DNA from: JADJPL01 sp049315745
GTDB taxonomy: Bacteria; Bacteroidota; Bacteroidia; Chitinophagales; Saprospiraceae
DNA: 24,694 nt
Assembly (NCBI GenBank): GCA_049315745.1
Contig: JBMOJO010000033.1
Location: 1-24,694 of the forward strand
Reading direction: 5' to 3'
Position 1 is the first letter of the stretch, and each line of letters starts with the position of its first letter. The translations under genes were made by a program, and so were the position numbers. Positions 1 through 6,220 of the stretch are shown piece after piece. Below the pieces are notes generated by a model. That model searched no databases. It saw only the letters and a list, made by a program, of their open reading frames with translations, and was not told where the DNA came from.

Positions 1-79
1 TCGCTTCGCGAAATCGTGAAAATGACGTGTCTCTCAGAAGAATATTCTGCCGCAGTAGGCGGCAAAAGACTTTTTACAC
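1..79 (+). repeat. Hairpin repeat copy A (right half, cut by window edge)
   Basis: The window opens at the tip of a hairpin (TCGC-TTC-GCGA) whose left arm lies outside the window. Positions 1-78 align without gaps to 1527-1604 of the complete copy B, and I count 67 identical bases of 78. Modules in order: right arm of the large hairpin, a short spacer, a small GC hairpin (tgccgc 48-53 paired with gcggca 59-64), then the tail AAAAGACTTTTTACA. The identity and equal length show a dispersed repeat family rather than chance hairpins. No protein is implied. Confidence 0.75.
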
Positions 80-86
80 AATCCCC

Positions 87-115
87 TATTCAATTCCTAT
101 TCAATTCCTATTCAG
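87..115. repeat. 11-bp direct repeat, about 2.6 copies
   Basis: The unit TATTCAATTCC occurs at 87-97 and 98-108 and again partially at 109-115. It lies just downstream of repeat copy A, and a TGTAAAAAG at 120-128 is the reverse complement of the CTTTTTACA that ends copy A. This is probably repeat debris; no function is visible. Confidence 0.5.
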
Positions 116-144
116 CATTTTGTAAAAAGAGGACCCTTGAATAG

Positions 145-199
145 CCTCCAGCTTCAGCTGGAGGAACAAAAATTACAGGCCCCACTCCGGCTTTAGCCG
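145..199. repeat. Two short palindromes beside the IS remnant
   Basis: 145-164 is a perfect 9-bp stem (CCTCCAGCT / AGCTGGAGG) with a 2-nt loop. 188-199 is a 5-bp stem (CGGCT / AGCCG) with a TT loop. They sit at the broken 3' end of the IS630-type remnant and look like REP-type palindromes. Neither is followed by a T-run, so I do not call a terminator. Confidence 0.5.
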
Positions 200-501
200 A
201 ACTTTAGTTGACTTGAGCTTACCCCCTCCTGGGCCGGTTGCCTGATATAGTCGCAGTGCTGCCACCGTCCATTGTCTAAAACCACATATATTGGGAGGCG
301 GGTAAATTGTTTGGCCAACTTTTCGAGCAGTTCGGTGATGCTTTCTACATTGACATAGGTTGTATTGATGACAGTCTCTAATTTGAGGGTAACGGCATCA
401 AGGACACATAGCACATTGATTCGGTTTCGACCTGCGGCAGCTTTCACGAATACCCTGGCGAAGCACCAAAGTATCGATGCAAATTCAAAATGCCGTAATC
501 T
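193..501 (-). pseudogene. IS630-family transposase remnant
   Basis: The translation reads like the middle of an IS630/Tc1-type DDE transposase. It holds a W-C-F-A-R-V-F-V-K segment, then GRNRINVLCVLDAVT, then LPIYVVLDNGRWQHC, the region that in the family carries the second catalytic Asp (here in VLDN). The open frame continues upstream of the GTG at 447 to a stop just beyond 501, and downstream it ends at 193 soon after CDYIRQ. The N-terminal helix-turn-helix half and the C-terminal part with the last catalytic acidic residue are both missing, so it should be inactive. Typical full-length members are about 340-360 residues; about 100 remain. It lies between repeat copy A and the 3D-domain gene, which marks the region as a past insertion site. 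Confidence 0.75.
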
Positions 502-541
502 CTACCTCAATGATGAAAGGGCAAATTCAGTGCTTAGTTTT

Positions 542-1318
542 TCACTTTCCATGCATCGCCGCATATTTACTCACGATCCGGGGGTCGCGGACGATTTCCA
601 CGGAAAACTTGTCTTTAGCATTGGAAGTAACAAACGGAAAGGGGTTAGTCGTGCTAAAGCCGAGGAAAAAATCCATTTTATCCCCAACAATTTTACTGCC
701 CACATCCGCCGCGAAAAAGTAGCCGTCGTGTGTCCAGGGTGTTTTGCCGGCCTCGGCAATTTTTATCCCTGCTGCCGCGGGGATAAATACCACGGAGCCA
801 AGCGGTATAACATTTGGATCAACTGCAACCGAGCGATAGGGAACGAGCTTATACCCCTTCGTCCCAAGCCCGAAGCCGCTGGAGATTTGCCAGAGTACCC
901 TGCCGGTCTTGTCATAACCGGTGTAGTTTTTGTACCTCGGGCAGCTCCGGCAGTCGTTTACCAGCCGGGTAGAACGGGTTTTGAAGTTCAGCAAAGTGGT
1001 TTTCCCGTTTTTGTTGATCGCTACCGTGCCCTCGATGGCGGCTTTGCACCAATCGCAAAGCGACAATTTGAATCCCGTAGGTTGCTCATTGCCGTCCAAA
1101 AGATCTACCCCGCCCTCTTGATGTTTGAGCTGCGGAATGAAATAATAGGTGCCCGTTGCGCTTAATGTCGGGTTCTGATCCACTGGAAGGGAGGTGGCAA
1201 AAGATGGGTTTTCAGATGCCGGAGCCGGAAGCCCCCGGAAGCGTTCCAGTGCCCCGAAGAGCGCAAAAACCATAAAAAAGGAGAAAAATAACGGTCGGAA
1301 AGAAAAGGTTTGGCGCAT
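542..1318 (-). CDS. 3D-domain (MltA-like double-psi beta barrel) secreted or membrane-anchored protein
   Basis: 258 residues. A hydrophobic stretch near residues 8-22 is a signal peptide or N-terminal anchor, so the protein acts in the envelope. The C-terminal part (about 155-220) is a 3D domain: Asp167 in AVDPNVIPLGS, Asp205 in AADVGSKI and Asp216 in GDKMDFF are the three acidic residues that name the family, which is found in MltA-type lytic transglycosylases and resuscitation/SleB-linked proteins. The likely role is cell-wall remodelling. The middle region carries two cysteine pairs, Cys88/Cys91 (CDWC) and Cys123/Cys126 (CRSC), that are not part of the 3D core; they could form disulfides or bind metal. 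The ATG at 1316-1318 opens the whole domain plan. The gene stands alone between an IS remnant and a palindromic repeat. The fold call is firm; the substrate is inferred. Confidence 0.85.
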   Translation of the reverse strand: MRQTFSFRPLFFSFFMVFALFGALERFRGLPAPASENPSFATSLPVDQNPTLSATGTYYFIPQLKHQEGGVDLLDGNEQPTGFKLSLCDWCKAAIEGTVAINKNGKTTLLNFKTRSTRLVNDCRSCPRYKNYTGYDKTGRVLWQISSGFGLGTKGYKLVPYRSVAVDPNVIPLGSVVFIPAAAGIKIAEAGKTPWTHDGYFFAADVGSKIVGDKMDFFLGFSTTNPFPFVTSNAKDKFSVEIVRDPRIVSKYAAMHGK

Positions 1319-1351
1319 AGCTGTTGGTTTTTAGTTGTCAAAATACTCCTT

Positions 1352-1359
1352 GCAAGGTA
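1352..1359 (-). promoter_or_regulatory. Possible -7 box for the 3D-domain gene
   Basis: On the minus strand 1359-1352 reads TACCTTGC, one shift away from the Bacteroidota -7 consensus TAnnTTTG, about 33 nt before the ATG. No good TTG -33 element is seen at the expected distance, so this is only a candidate. Confidence 0.25.
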
Positions 1360-1445
1360 ATATTTTCATAAATAAAAAAAAACTGTCGGCGACTTTTCCC
1401 GGAAATACCCCCTGACCTGTAAGCTGCTGCACGCTAAATTATTTT

Positions 1446-1617
1446 TTGACGGGCGTTGTACGAATAGTCTTTTTGCGGCGCTTCGCGCCAAATTCTATTT
1501 TTTTGAGACACCTCATTTTCGAAATTTCGCTTCGCGAAATTTCGAAAATGAGGTGTCTCAAAAGAGAACATTCTGCCGCCGAAGGCGGCAAAAGACTTTT
1601 TACAAAGCCCCCGTCAA
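1446..1617. repeat. Palindromic repeat element, copy B (complete, 172 bp)
   Basis: At the centre, 1501-1530 pairs perfectly with 1534-1563: a 30-bp stem with loop TTC. Outside it, the left flank has a small hairpin GGCGC-TTC-GCGCC (1477-1489). The right flank has tgccgcc-gaa-ggcggca (1574-1590) with the tail AAAAGACTTTTTACA, which is mirrored on the left by AGTCTTTTTGC. The outer ends are TTGACGGG (1446-1453) and CCCGTCAA (1610-1617). The whole is therefore one imperfect inverted repeat with nested hairpins, the shape of a MITE- or REP/BIME-type element. Both strands give short open frames here only because the palindrome encodes the same peptide in each direction. Confidence 0.8.
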
Positions 1618-1671
1618 GATGTTCTTTATCAGCGTAAATGAATGCCGGAAAAGCCCCGACGAAAAAAAACA

Positions 1672-1770
1672 ACCTGAAAAATATTGTATTTTTTAAACAA
1701 AAAATTTATATAAAATATTTAAAATCAATTTTTTACAATAAAAAATAATCTTATTTTTTAAACAAACGGC
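1672..1770. other. AT-rich tract
   Basis: This stretch is almost entirely A and T (runs such as AAAATTTATATAAAATATTT) in a window otherwise near or above 50% GC. It separates the palindromic element from the 22-bp tandem array. Such a tract could be an easily melted or upstream promoter region, or relaxed non-coding DNA. No gene is visible. Confidence 0.6.
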
Positions 1771-1780
1771 AAAATTCGTC

Positions 1781-1812
1781 TTTGACTTGTCCACGTACAG
1801 GCTGCATCTTTA
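1781..1812 (+). promoter_or_regulatory. Promoter-like motif ahead of the tandem array
   Basis: TTTG at 1781-1784 is followed after 20 nt by CATCTTTA (1805-1812), which matches 6 of 8 positions of TAnnTTTG. An ATG follows at 1817, but its frame closes after about 30 codons inside the repeats. A clear terminator lies 350 nt downstream on the same strand, which makes a real transcript more plausible. Between the boxes, TTGTCCACG (1788-1796) resembles a DnaA box with two mismatches. Confidence 0.35.
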
Positions 1813-1866
1813 CATCATGAAAGGGCAACAAGCGGTTGCTCGAAGAAACGGAAAAAGATCCGCTTC

Positions 1867-1954
1867 ACATTCCGGGAAACACTATGAAACATTCCGGGAA
1901 ACACTATGAAACATTCCGGGAAACACTATGAAACATTCCGGGAAACACTATGAA
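1867..1954 (+). repeat. Perfect 22-bp tandem array, 4 copies
   Basis: The unit ACATTCCGGGAAACACTATG plus AA is repeated at 1867-1888, 1889-1910, 1911-1932 and 1933-1954 with no differences. Each unit holds the short palindrome TTCCGGGAA and an ATG. The period is two helical turns and not a multiple of three, so each ATG starts a different frame from its neighbour. There are no spacers, so it is not a CRISPR. The unit length and the neighbouring AT-rich tract resemble plasmid iterons, but no rep gene is present. Confidence 0.9.
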
Positions 1955-2117
1955 ACAATTCCAAAAACCGATATCAAACTTCGACGAGGCCACTGCCCAC
2001 CCGCGGGGCATGGTTATTGCGAAAAGGTTCCCAGCCGAAGCATGCCGAGGCTGGGAGCCCTTGCGCCCCTTAAAAAGAAAGTTAGCACCTCCTCCGGGAG
2101 GGTTTTATAAGAATTAG
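1950..2117 (+). CDS. Doubtful 55-codon small ORF downstream of the repeats
   Basis: It starts at the ATG of the last 22-bp unit and reads MKQFQKPISNFDEATAHPRG onwards to a TAG at 2115-2117, giving a basic, proline-rich 55-residue peptide. I do not recognise it. The competing frame starting at 1928 (60 codons) covers the same bases, and two REP-like hairpins lie inside both, so the coding claim is weak. In its favour are a promoter-like motif upstream and a strong terminator at 2160-2183. It may equally be a non-coding RNA. Confidence 0.2.
   Translation: MKQFQKPISNFDEATAHPRGMVIAKRFPAEACRGWEPLRPLKRKLAPPPGGFYKN
2026..2101. repeat. Two REP-like hairpins
   Basis: 2026-2036 (GGTTCCCAGCC) pairs with 2049-2059 (GGCTGGGAGCC) over 11 bp, with one wobble and a 12-nt loop. 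2088-2092 (CCTCC) pairs with 2097-2101 (GGAGG) around a 4-nt loop. Neither has a T-run behind it. They lie inside the stretch between the tandem array and the terminator and would fold in a plus-strand RNA. Confidence 0.55.
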
Positions 2118-2159
2118 GTCGTCTTTTTTTCATGAGATTATGATTTGTTATTGCATGAG

Positions 2160-2183
2160 GCCCTCGCTGAGGGCTTTTTTTTT
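2160..2183 (+). terminator. Intrinsic terminator on the plus strand
   Basis: GCCCTC (2160-2165) pairs with GAGGGC (2169-2174) around loop GCT and is followed directly by nine T (2175-2183). This is the best intrinsic terminator in the window. The only plus-strand material upstream is the 22-bp array and its flanks, so it points to a small transcript there. It also lies just beyond the end of the convergent FMN reductase gene. Confidence 0.8.
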
Positions 2184-2206
2184 GTTATTGCCCCATCTGG
2201 GAGCCA

Positions 2207-2749
2207 TTAGAAGTCCAGAAATGCCTGTGCGTAGGCATCCATATCGTTGATAGTGGCAGGGTCGGCAATTTGCCCATCGCCGTCCATAAGGTCTTTAATC
2301 CGCGAGATGGGCAGGATAGCTGGCATGACCAGCGTACCAACGTGCATCAGGACCCCGGTCAGGTGGTCAATGCCCCGGATATTTCCGGCCCTTCCGGTCG
2401 CAACGCCAATTATACAGGCTTTTTTTCCTTTAAAAGTTGGTTTGTAGGCCCGGACAGAGCAGGCGTCCAGGAACAATTTGAGGACGCCGGGAAAGCTGCC
2501 GTTATACTCGGGGATGACAAAGACAAATTTTTCCGCGGGCAGCATATATTCGTCCTGCAGCCGGGCCAGGGAAGGCGACTGCCCCCCTTCCTTGTACATA
2601 AAGGGGTGAATCCAGTCGTGGGGGATTTCCTCCAACAGCAACAGCCTGACCGCTCCCTCTTGCCTGGCGCGCAGTAATGCTGCGAATTTTTCTGCAAACT
2701 TCCCGCATGCGCTATTTTTCCGGTTAGTCCCGGAAATTACTGTAATCAT
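2207..2749 (-). CDS. NADPH-dependent FMN reductase family protein
   Basis: 180 residues with a flavodoxin-like fold. SGTNRKNS (residues 6-13) is the FMN phosphate-binding loop and PEYNGSFPGVLK (80-91) the second flavin-contact loop; both are hallmarks of the NADPH:FMN reductase/azoreductase group. It probably reduces FMN, quinones or azo/chromate-like acceptors with NAD(P)H in the cytoplasm; the true acceptor cannot be read from sequence. The frame is open for 59 more codons upstream, but I place the start at the ATG at 2747-2749: the flavodoxin fold begins there, and a GAGG sits at the right distance before it. The gene is divergent from the UPF0173 hydrolase, with 166 bp between the starts. 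Confidence 0.88.
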   Translation of the reverse strand: MITVISGTNRKNSACGKFAEKFAALLRARQEGAVRLLLLEEIPHDWIHPFMYKEGGQSPSLARLQDEYMLPAEKFVFVIPEYNGSFPGVLKLFLDACSVRAYKPTFKGKKACIIGVATGRAGNIRGIDHLTGVLMHVGTLVMPAILPISRIKDLMDGDGQIADPATINDMDAYAQAFLDF

Positions 2750-2915
2750 AAGACCTCGTTTTATAAAGTTGTTGCGATGTTGCCGCCCCAACTTCCCTAT
2801 TGTTGTGAAATGGGCTGTCCGTACAGGACAACGACATATTGTGGTACGTATAAAAACCAAAAAGGCAGAAAAGTTTGTCGAAACGGACGTATATTGAGCA
2901 TAAAAACGAACTGAC

Positions 2916-3611
2916 ATGAAAGTCACTTACTGCGGCCATGCCTGCGTGCTGGTCGAAACGATGGGAAAAAAGCTGTTGTTTGACCCTTTCATTTCCCCCA
3001 ACCCGCTCGTTGATGCTGCCGGGCACCCGTCACTTACGGCAGCGCATATTGAGGCGGACTACCTTTTTCTTTCCCATGGCCACCAGGACCACATCGCCGA
3101 TGCCGAAGCTATCGCCAGACGAACGGGTGCGCCGATTATTTCCAATGCCGAAATTGTAGGCTGGTATGCGGAAAAAGGGTTAAAGGGCCATCCGATGAAC
3201 CACGGGGGAAAGTGGCAGTTTGATTTTGGTACCGTCAAATTTGTCAATGCCATACATTCCAGCGCTCTGCCGGACGGGAGCAACGGCGGAAATCCCGGCG
3301 GCTTCGTAATCTGGAACGACGAAGGCTGTTTCTACTTCGCCGGCGACACCGCCCTCACCATGGACATGCAACTCATCCCGCTGACTTGTCCGCCACTGAC
3401 TTTTGCCATCCTGCCGATTGGCGATAATTTTACCATGGGTTACGCGGAAGCCGCTATCGCTGCGGGTTTCGTCGGGTGTACAGAAGTGCTGGGCTGTCAT
3501 TACGACACTTTCGGCTATATAAAAATTGACCATGCCGCAGCTCAAAATGCTTTTGCGGATAAAGGAAAAAAGCTAATTTTGTTGCCGATTGGTACAAGCC
3601 ATACCTTTTGA
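2916..3611 (+). CDS. UPF0173 family metal-dependent hydrolase (metallo-beta-lactamase fold)
   Basis: 231 residues, the usual length of the family. The metal motif H-G-H-Q-D-H (His54, His56, Asp58, His59) follows the second beta-strand region. Further ligand candidates are His114 (NAIHSS), Asp144 (FAGDT) and His195 (GCHYDTFG), so the binuclear site looks complete. The family (YtkL-like, distantly related to UlaG ascorbate-6-phosphate lactonase) is conserved but without a settled substrate. It has no signal peptide, so it is cytoplasmic. It stands upstream of parA with an 80-bp gap and is divergent from the FMN reductase. Family call firm, reaction unknown. Confidence 0.9.
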   Translation: MKVTYCGHACVLVETMGKKLLFDPFISPNPLVDAAGHPSLTAAHIEADYLFLSHGHQDHIADAEAIARRTGAPIISNAEIVGWYAEKGLKGHPMNHGGKWQFDFGTVKFVNAIHSSALPDGSNGGNPGGFVIWNDEGCFYFAGDTALTMDMQLIPLTCPPLTFAILPIGDNFTMGYAEAAIAAGFVGCTEVLGCHYDTFGYIKIDHAAAQNAFADKGKKLILLPIGTSHTF

Positions 3612-3691
3612 TATCCCCGTTAAACGCGCCAAAGACAATGGCAAGGCCGTAGCGGCAAGTTTTAAATATCCAATTTCCTAAACAAACGACC

Positions 3692-4492
3692 ATGGGAAAA
3701 GTCATCGCAATCGCCAACCAAAAGGGTGGAGTCGGAAAGACGACTACTGCCATCAACCTGGCTGCAAGCCTCGCCATCCTCGAAAAGAGAGTACTCATCA
3801 TTGATGCCGACCCCCAGGCAAACTCCTCTTCAGGGGTCGGGGTCCTGCCGCAGGATGTCGAAGTCTCCATCTATGATTGTATGGTCAATGGCGCGGATCC
3901 CGCAGAGGCTATTTTCGAAACCGATACCCCTAACCTCCACTTGCTCCCCTCGGATATCAACTTGGTAGGCGCAGAGGTCGAATTGGTCGCCCGCCCGAAA
4001 CGGGAATATTTTATGCAGGCGCTGGTGGATAAAATCCGCGACTATTACGATTATATTTTTATTGACTGCCTGCCCTCTCTCGGCCTGGTGACGGTCAATG
4101 CCCTCACCGCAGCCGATTCGGTGCTCGTGCCCGTTCAGTGCGAGTTCTTTGCCCTTGAGGGACTGGCAAAACTGAACGATACCATTACCCTGGTAAAAAA
4201 GCAACTCAACCCCAAGCTTCAGATTGAAGGGATCGTACTGACGATGTACGATTCGCGCCTGCGATTGGCCAACGTCGTCATCAGCGAAGTGCGCGATATC
4301 TTTAAAGACCGGGTCTTCGATACCATCATTCACCGGAATGCCCGGATCGGCGAGGCGCCCAATATGCACATTCCGGTCGTACTGATGGATGCAACGAGCA
4401 AAGGAGCGGTGAATTATCTCAACCTCGCACAGGAGTTTCTGAAGCGCAATAACGATCCTGTAAAACCAAAAGCCCCTGAAAAGGTGAAGTGA
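3692..4492 (+). CDS. parA: Chromosome-partitioning ATPase ParA/Soj
   Basis: 266 residues, typical for chromosomal Soj-type ParA without the extra N-terminal HTH of plasmid types. Deviant Walker A KGGVGKTT lies at residues 11-18, the Asp38/Asp40 pair in IDADPQAN, and Walker B in IFIDCLPSLGL (Asp125). It binds DNA non-specifically as an ATP dimer and is stimulated by ParB to move the origin region. It overlaps parB by one base (TGATG), so the two are translationally coupled. No strong SD precedes the ATG. Confidence 0.97.
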   Translation: MGKVIAIANQKGGVGKTTTAINLAASLAILEKRVLIIDADPQANSSSGVGVLPQDVEVSIYDCMVNGADPAEAIFETDTPNLHLLPSDINLVGAEVELVARPKREYFMQALVDKIRDYYDYIFIDCLPSLGLVTVNALTAADSVLVPVQCEFFALEGLAKLNDTITLVKKQLNPKLQIEGIVLTMYDSRLRLANVVISEVRDIFKDRVFDTIIHRNARIGEAPNMHIPVVLMDATSKGAVNYLNLAQEFLKRNNDPVKPKAPEKVK

Positions 4493-5382
4493 TGGCAAAA
4501 AAAGTAGATAAAAAAAACCTCGGCATGGGCATCCGCGCCCTGTTGACCAACATTGACGAAGAGGTGGCCCTTGACCAGGAAAAAGTGGTCAAAGAACTCG
4601 CCCACAGCGTGGCTATGATCCCCCTGGAAGAAATTGAGGTCAACCCCTTTCAGCCACGCAACGAGTTTGACCAGGAGGCCCTGGAAGAACTGGCGGACTC
4701 CCTCCGCGTGCATGGGCTCATCCAACCGATAACGGTACGCCGCCTCGCACCGAATGCCTACCAGCTCATCTCCGGCGAACGGCGCCTGCGCGCCTCCCGA
4801 CTGGCAGGACTCAGCGAAGTGCCGGCCTATATCCGGATCGCAAACGACCAGGAAATGCTCGAAATGGCCCTGATCGAAAATATCCAGCGCGAAAACCTCA
4901 ACCCGATCGAAATCTCTATTACCTACCAACGCTTAAAGGAAGAGTGCAAACTTACCGATGAACGCCTCGCAGAACGGGTAGGCAAAAAACGCAGCACGGT
5001 TACCAACCACCTTCGCCTCCTCAAGCTGCCGCCGGATATCCAGCAGTCCATTAAAGAAAAGAAGCTCAGCATGGGGCACGCCCGCGCCCTCGCCGGCGTA
5101 GAAGAATATGCCCTCCGGGACAGCCTCTTCCGCCAAACCCTGCGGGAAGAACTCTCGGTACGCGCCCTGGAAAACCTCATCTCCGCCTACCAGTCCCCGC
5201 GCCAGAAAAAAAGCGCGCCCCAGCTCCCCGATGATTTCGGAGAGGTGCAGCAGCAGTTCCGCAGTTTTTTCGGCACAAAAAAAGTAGCGCTCAAAATGCA
5301 AGGCGATGGACGGGGGCAAATCGTCATCCCCTTTGCCAATATCTCCGAATTAAACGAACTCATAGACCGCATCCAGGATTGA
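4492..5382 (+). CDS. parB: Chromosome-partitioning protein ParB/Spo0J
   Basis: 296 residues. The N-terminal CTPase/ParB-N domain covers roughly 43-135, with GERRLR (95-100) and ENIQRENL (129-136) as the nucleotide-binding motifs. A helix-turn-helix for parS lies near 153-182 (KKRSTVTNHLRLLKLP), and a C-terminal dimerisation segment at about 262-296. ParB loads on parS, slides as a CTP clamp and activates ParA. The ATG at 4492 shares its A with the parA stop, and this start is preferred over the adjacent GTG. The stop is again coupled by TGATG to the next gene. I saw no classic 16-bp parS palindrome in the window. Confidence 0.97.
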   Translation: MAKKVDKKNLGMGIRALLTNIDEEVALDQEKVVKELAHSVAMIPLEEIEVNPFQPRNEFDQEALEELADSLRVHGLIQPITVRRLAPNAYQLISGERRLRASRLAGLSEVPAYIRIANDQEMLEMALIENIQRENLNPIEISITYQRLKEECKLTDERLAERVGKKRSTVTNHLRLLKLPPDIQQSIKEKKLSMGHARALAGVEEYALRDSLFRQTLREELSVRALENLISAYQSPRQKKSAPQLPDDFGEVQQQFRSFFGTKKVALKMQGDGRGQIVIPFANISELNELIDRIQD

Positions 5383-6023
5383 TGCCAACGCTACCCATAT
5401 CGCGCTTCCCAGGGTCTGCAAGGTCCTTCCTGGCAGGTGCATTGCTCGCCATCGCCATCGCCCCCCTCTGTGCCCAGCAGGCCGACACGGTTCCCAGTGC
5501 CCCGGCCCCTGTAGCCGATACCCTCGCCAGGGATTCATCCAACCGCAGGGAACCCGGGTTCTTTAACTTCCGCAAGACCTTCCCCAATCCCCGGACTGCC
5601 CTCAGGCTCTCCCTCGTACTGCCCGGCGCAGGCCAGTTGTACAATGGAAAATGGTGGAAAGTACCCGTTGTCTATGCCGGGATCGGGGCAATGGTCGTGG
5701 CAGTTGATTTTAACCAGGACCGCTACCGCAGACTCAAAACTGCCCTGGAATTACAACTCCAGAACAAACCGCACGAGTTTTCCGGGCGCATCAATACCCC
5801 CGATGCGCTGCGCTCCCTGCGCAACAACTACGACCGCCAGACCCAACTCTCCTATATCGGAACGGTCGTCGTTTATGCCGTTGTCGCCGTCGAAGCCTTC
5901 GTAGATGCACACCTCCAAAATTTTGATACCGACGAAAACCTGGGCTTCCACCTCAAACCCGTACTCGTCGTTCCGCCGGCGCAAGGTACTTACGCGGGAA
6001 TAGGGCTGGCATGGGCATTTTAA
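5382..6023 (+). CDS. DUF5683 domain protein (parAB-linked membrane protein)
   Basis: 213 residues. An N-terminal signal-like segment (about 12-31, ending in LCAQQ) is followed by a Pro-rich linker and then the DUF5683 core. That core has SLVLPGAGQLYNGKWWKVP with a first membrane segment behind it and a second hydrophobic helix (LSYIGTVVVYAVVAVEAFVD). The motif PGAGQLYNG is the mark of the family and resembles short TM2-type membrane motifs. Function is unknown. In many Bacteroidota it follows parA-parB, often before dapB and lepB; here the cluster ends after it. It starts within the parB stop (TGATG), so it is the third coupled gene. A role near the envelope linked to segregation is only a guess from context. 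Confidence 0.85.
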   Translation: MPTLPISRFPGSARSFLAGALLAIAIAPLCAQQADTVPSAPAPVADTLARDSSNRREPGFFNFRKTFPNPRTALRLSLVLPGAGQLYNGKWWKVPVVYAGIGAMVVAVDFNQDRYRRLKTALELQLQNKPHEFSGRINTPDALRSLRNNYDRQTQLSYIGTVVVYAVVAVEAFVDAHLQNFDTDENLGFHLKPVLVVPPAQGTYAGIGLAWAF

Positions 6024-6220
6024 AAAATCCCGCATCTAAACAGCCTGCCGCGAGGGAATCCTCATGCGTAGAAATTCCCCCTTTTTTATCCACAATCGCC
6101 TTTCACATTCCCGTATTGCTAAAACGGACGCTCAACAGGCGCAAAATGAACGCATGCTGCTCCATACCGGAGCACCCCGGTAAATTTCAAATAGCCCCAG
6201 CCCGCAACAGACAGCAGCGC
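6024..6220. other. Intergenic stretch with a perfect DnaA-box match at 6086-6094
   Basis: This region lies between the end of the parAB operon and the end of tadA (convergent). It holds one exact TTATCCACA (6086-6094). A short open frame (6011-6256) crosses it but overlaps two genes and has no coding features. No intrinsic terminator is evident. A single box is weak evidence of replication function. Confidence 0.5.

Noticed and set aside
365..1165. 266-codon open frame on the plus strand
   Set aside because: It is antisense to the 3D-domain gene, whose protein has clear family motifs; the translation has no recognisable domain and starts within the IS remnant.
1439..1672. Short frames on both strands (1439-1672 minus and 1446-1637 plus)
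   Set aside because: They translate the palindromic repeat itself; both strands give the same inner peptide because of the inverted repeat.
1867..1954. CRISPR array
   Set aside because: The four repeats are contiguous without spacers and no cas gene is present.
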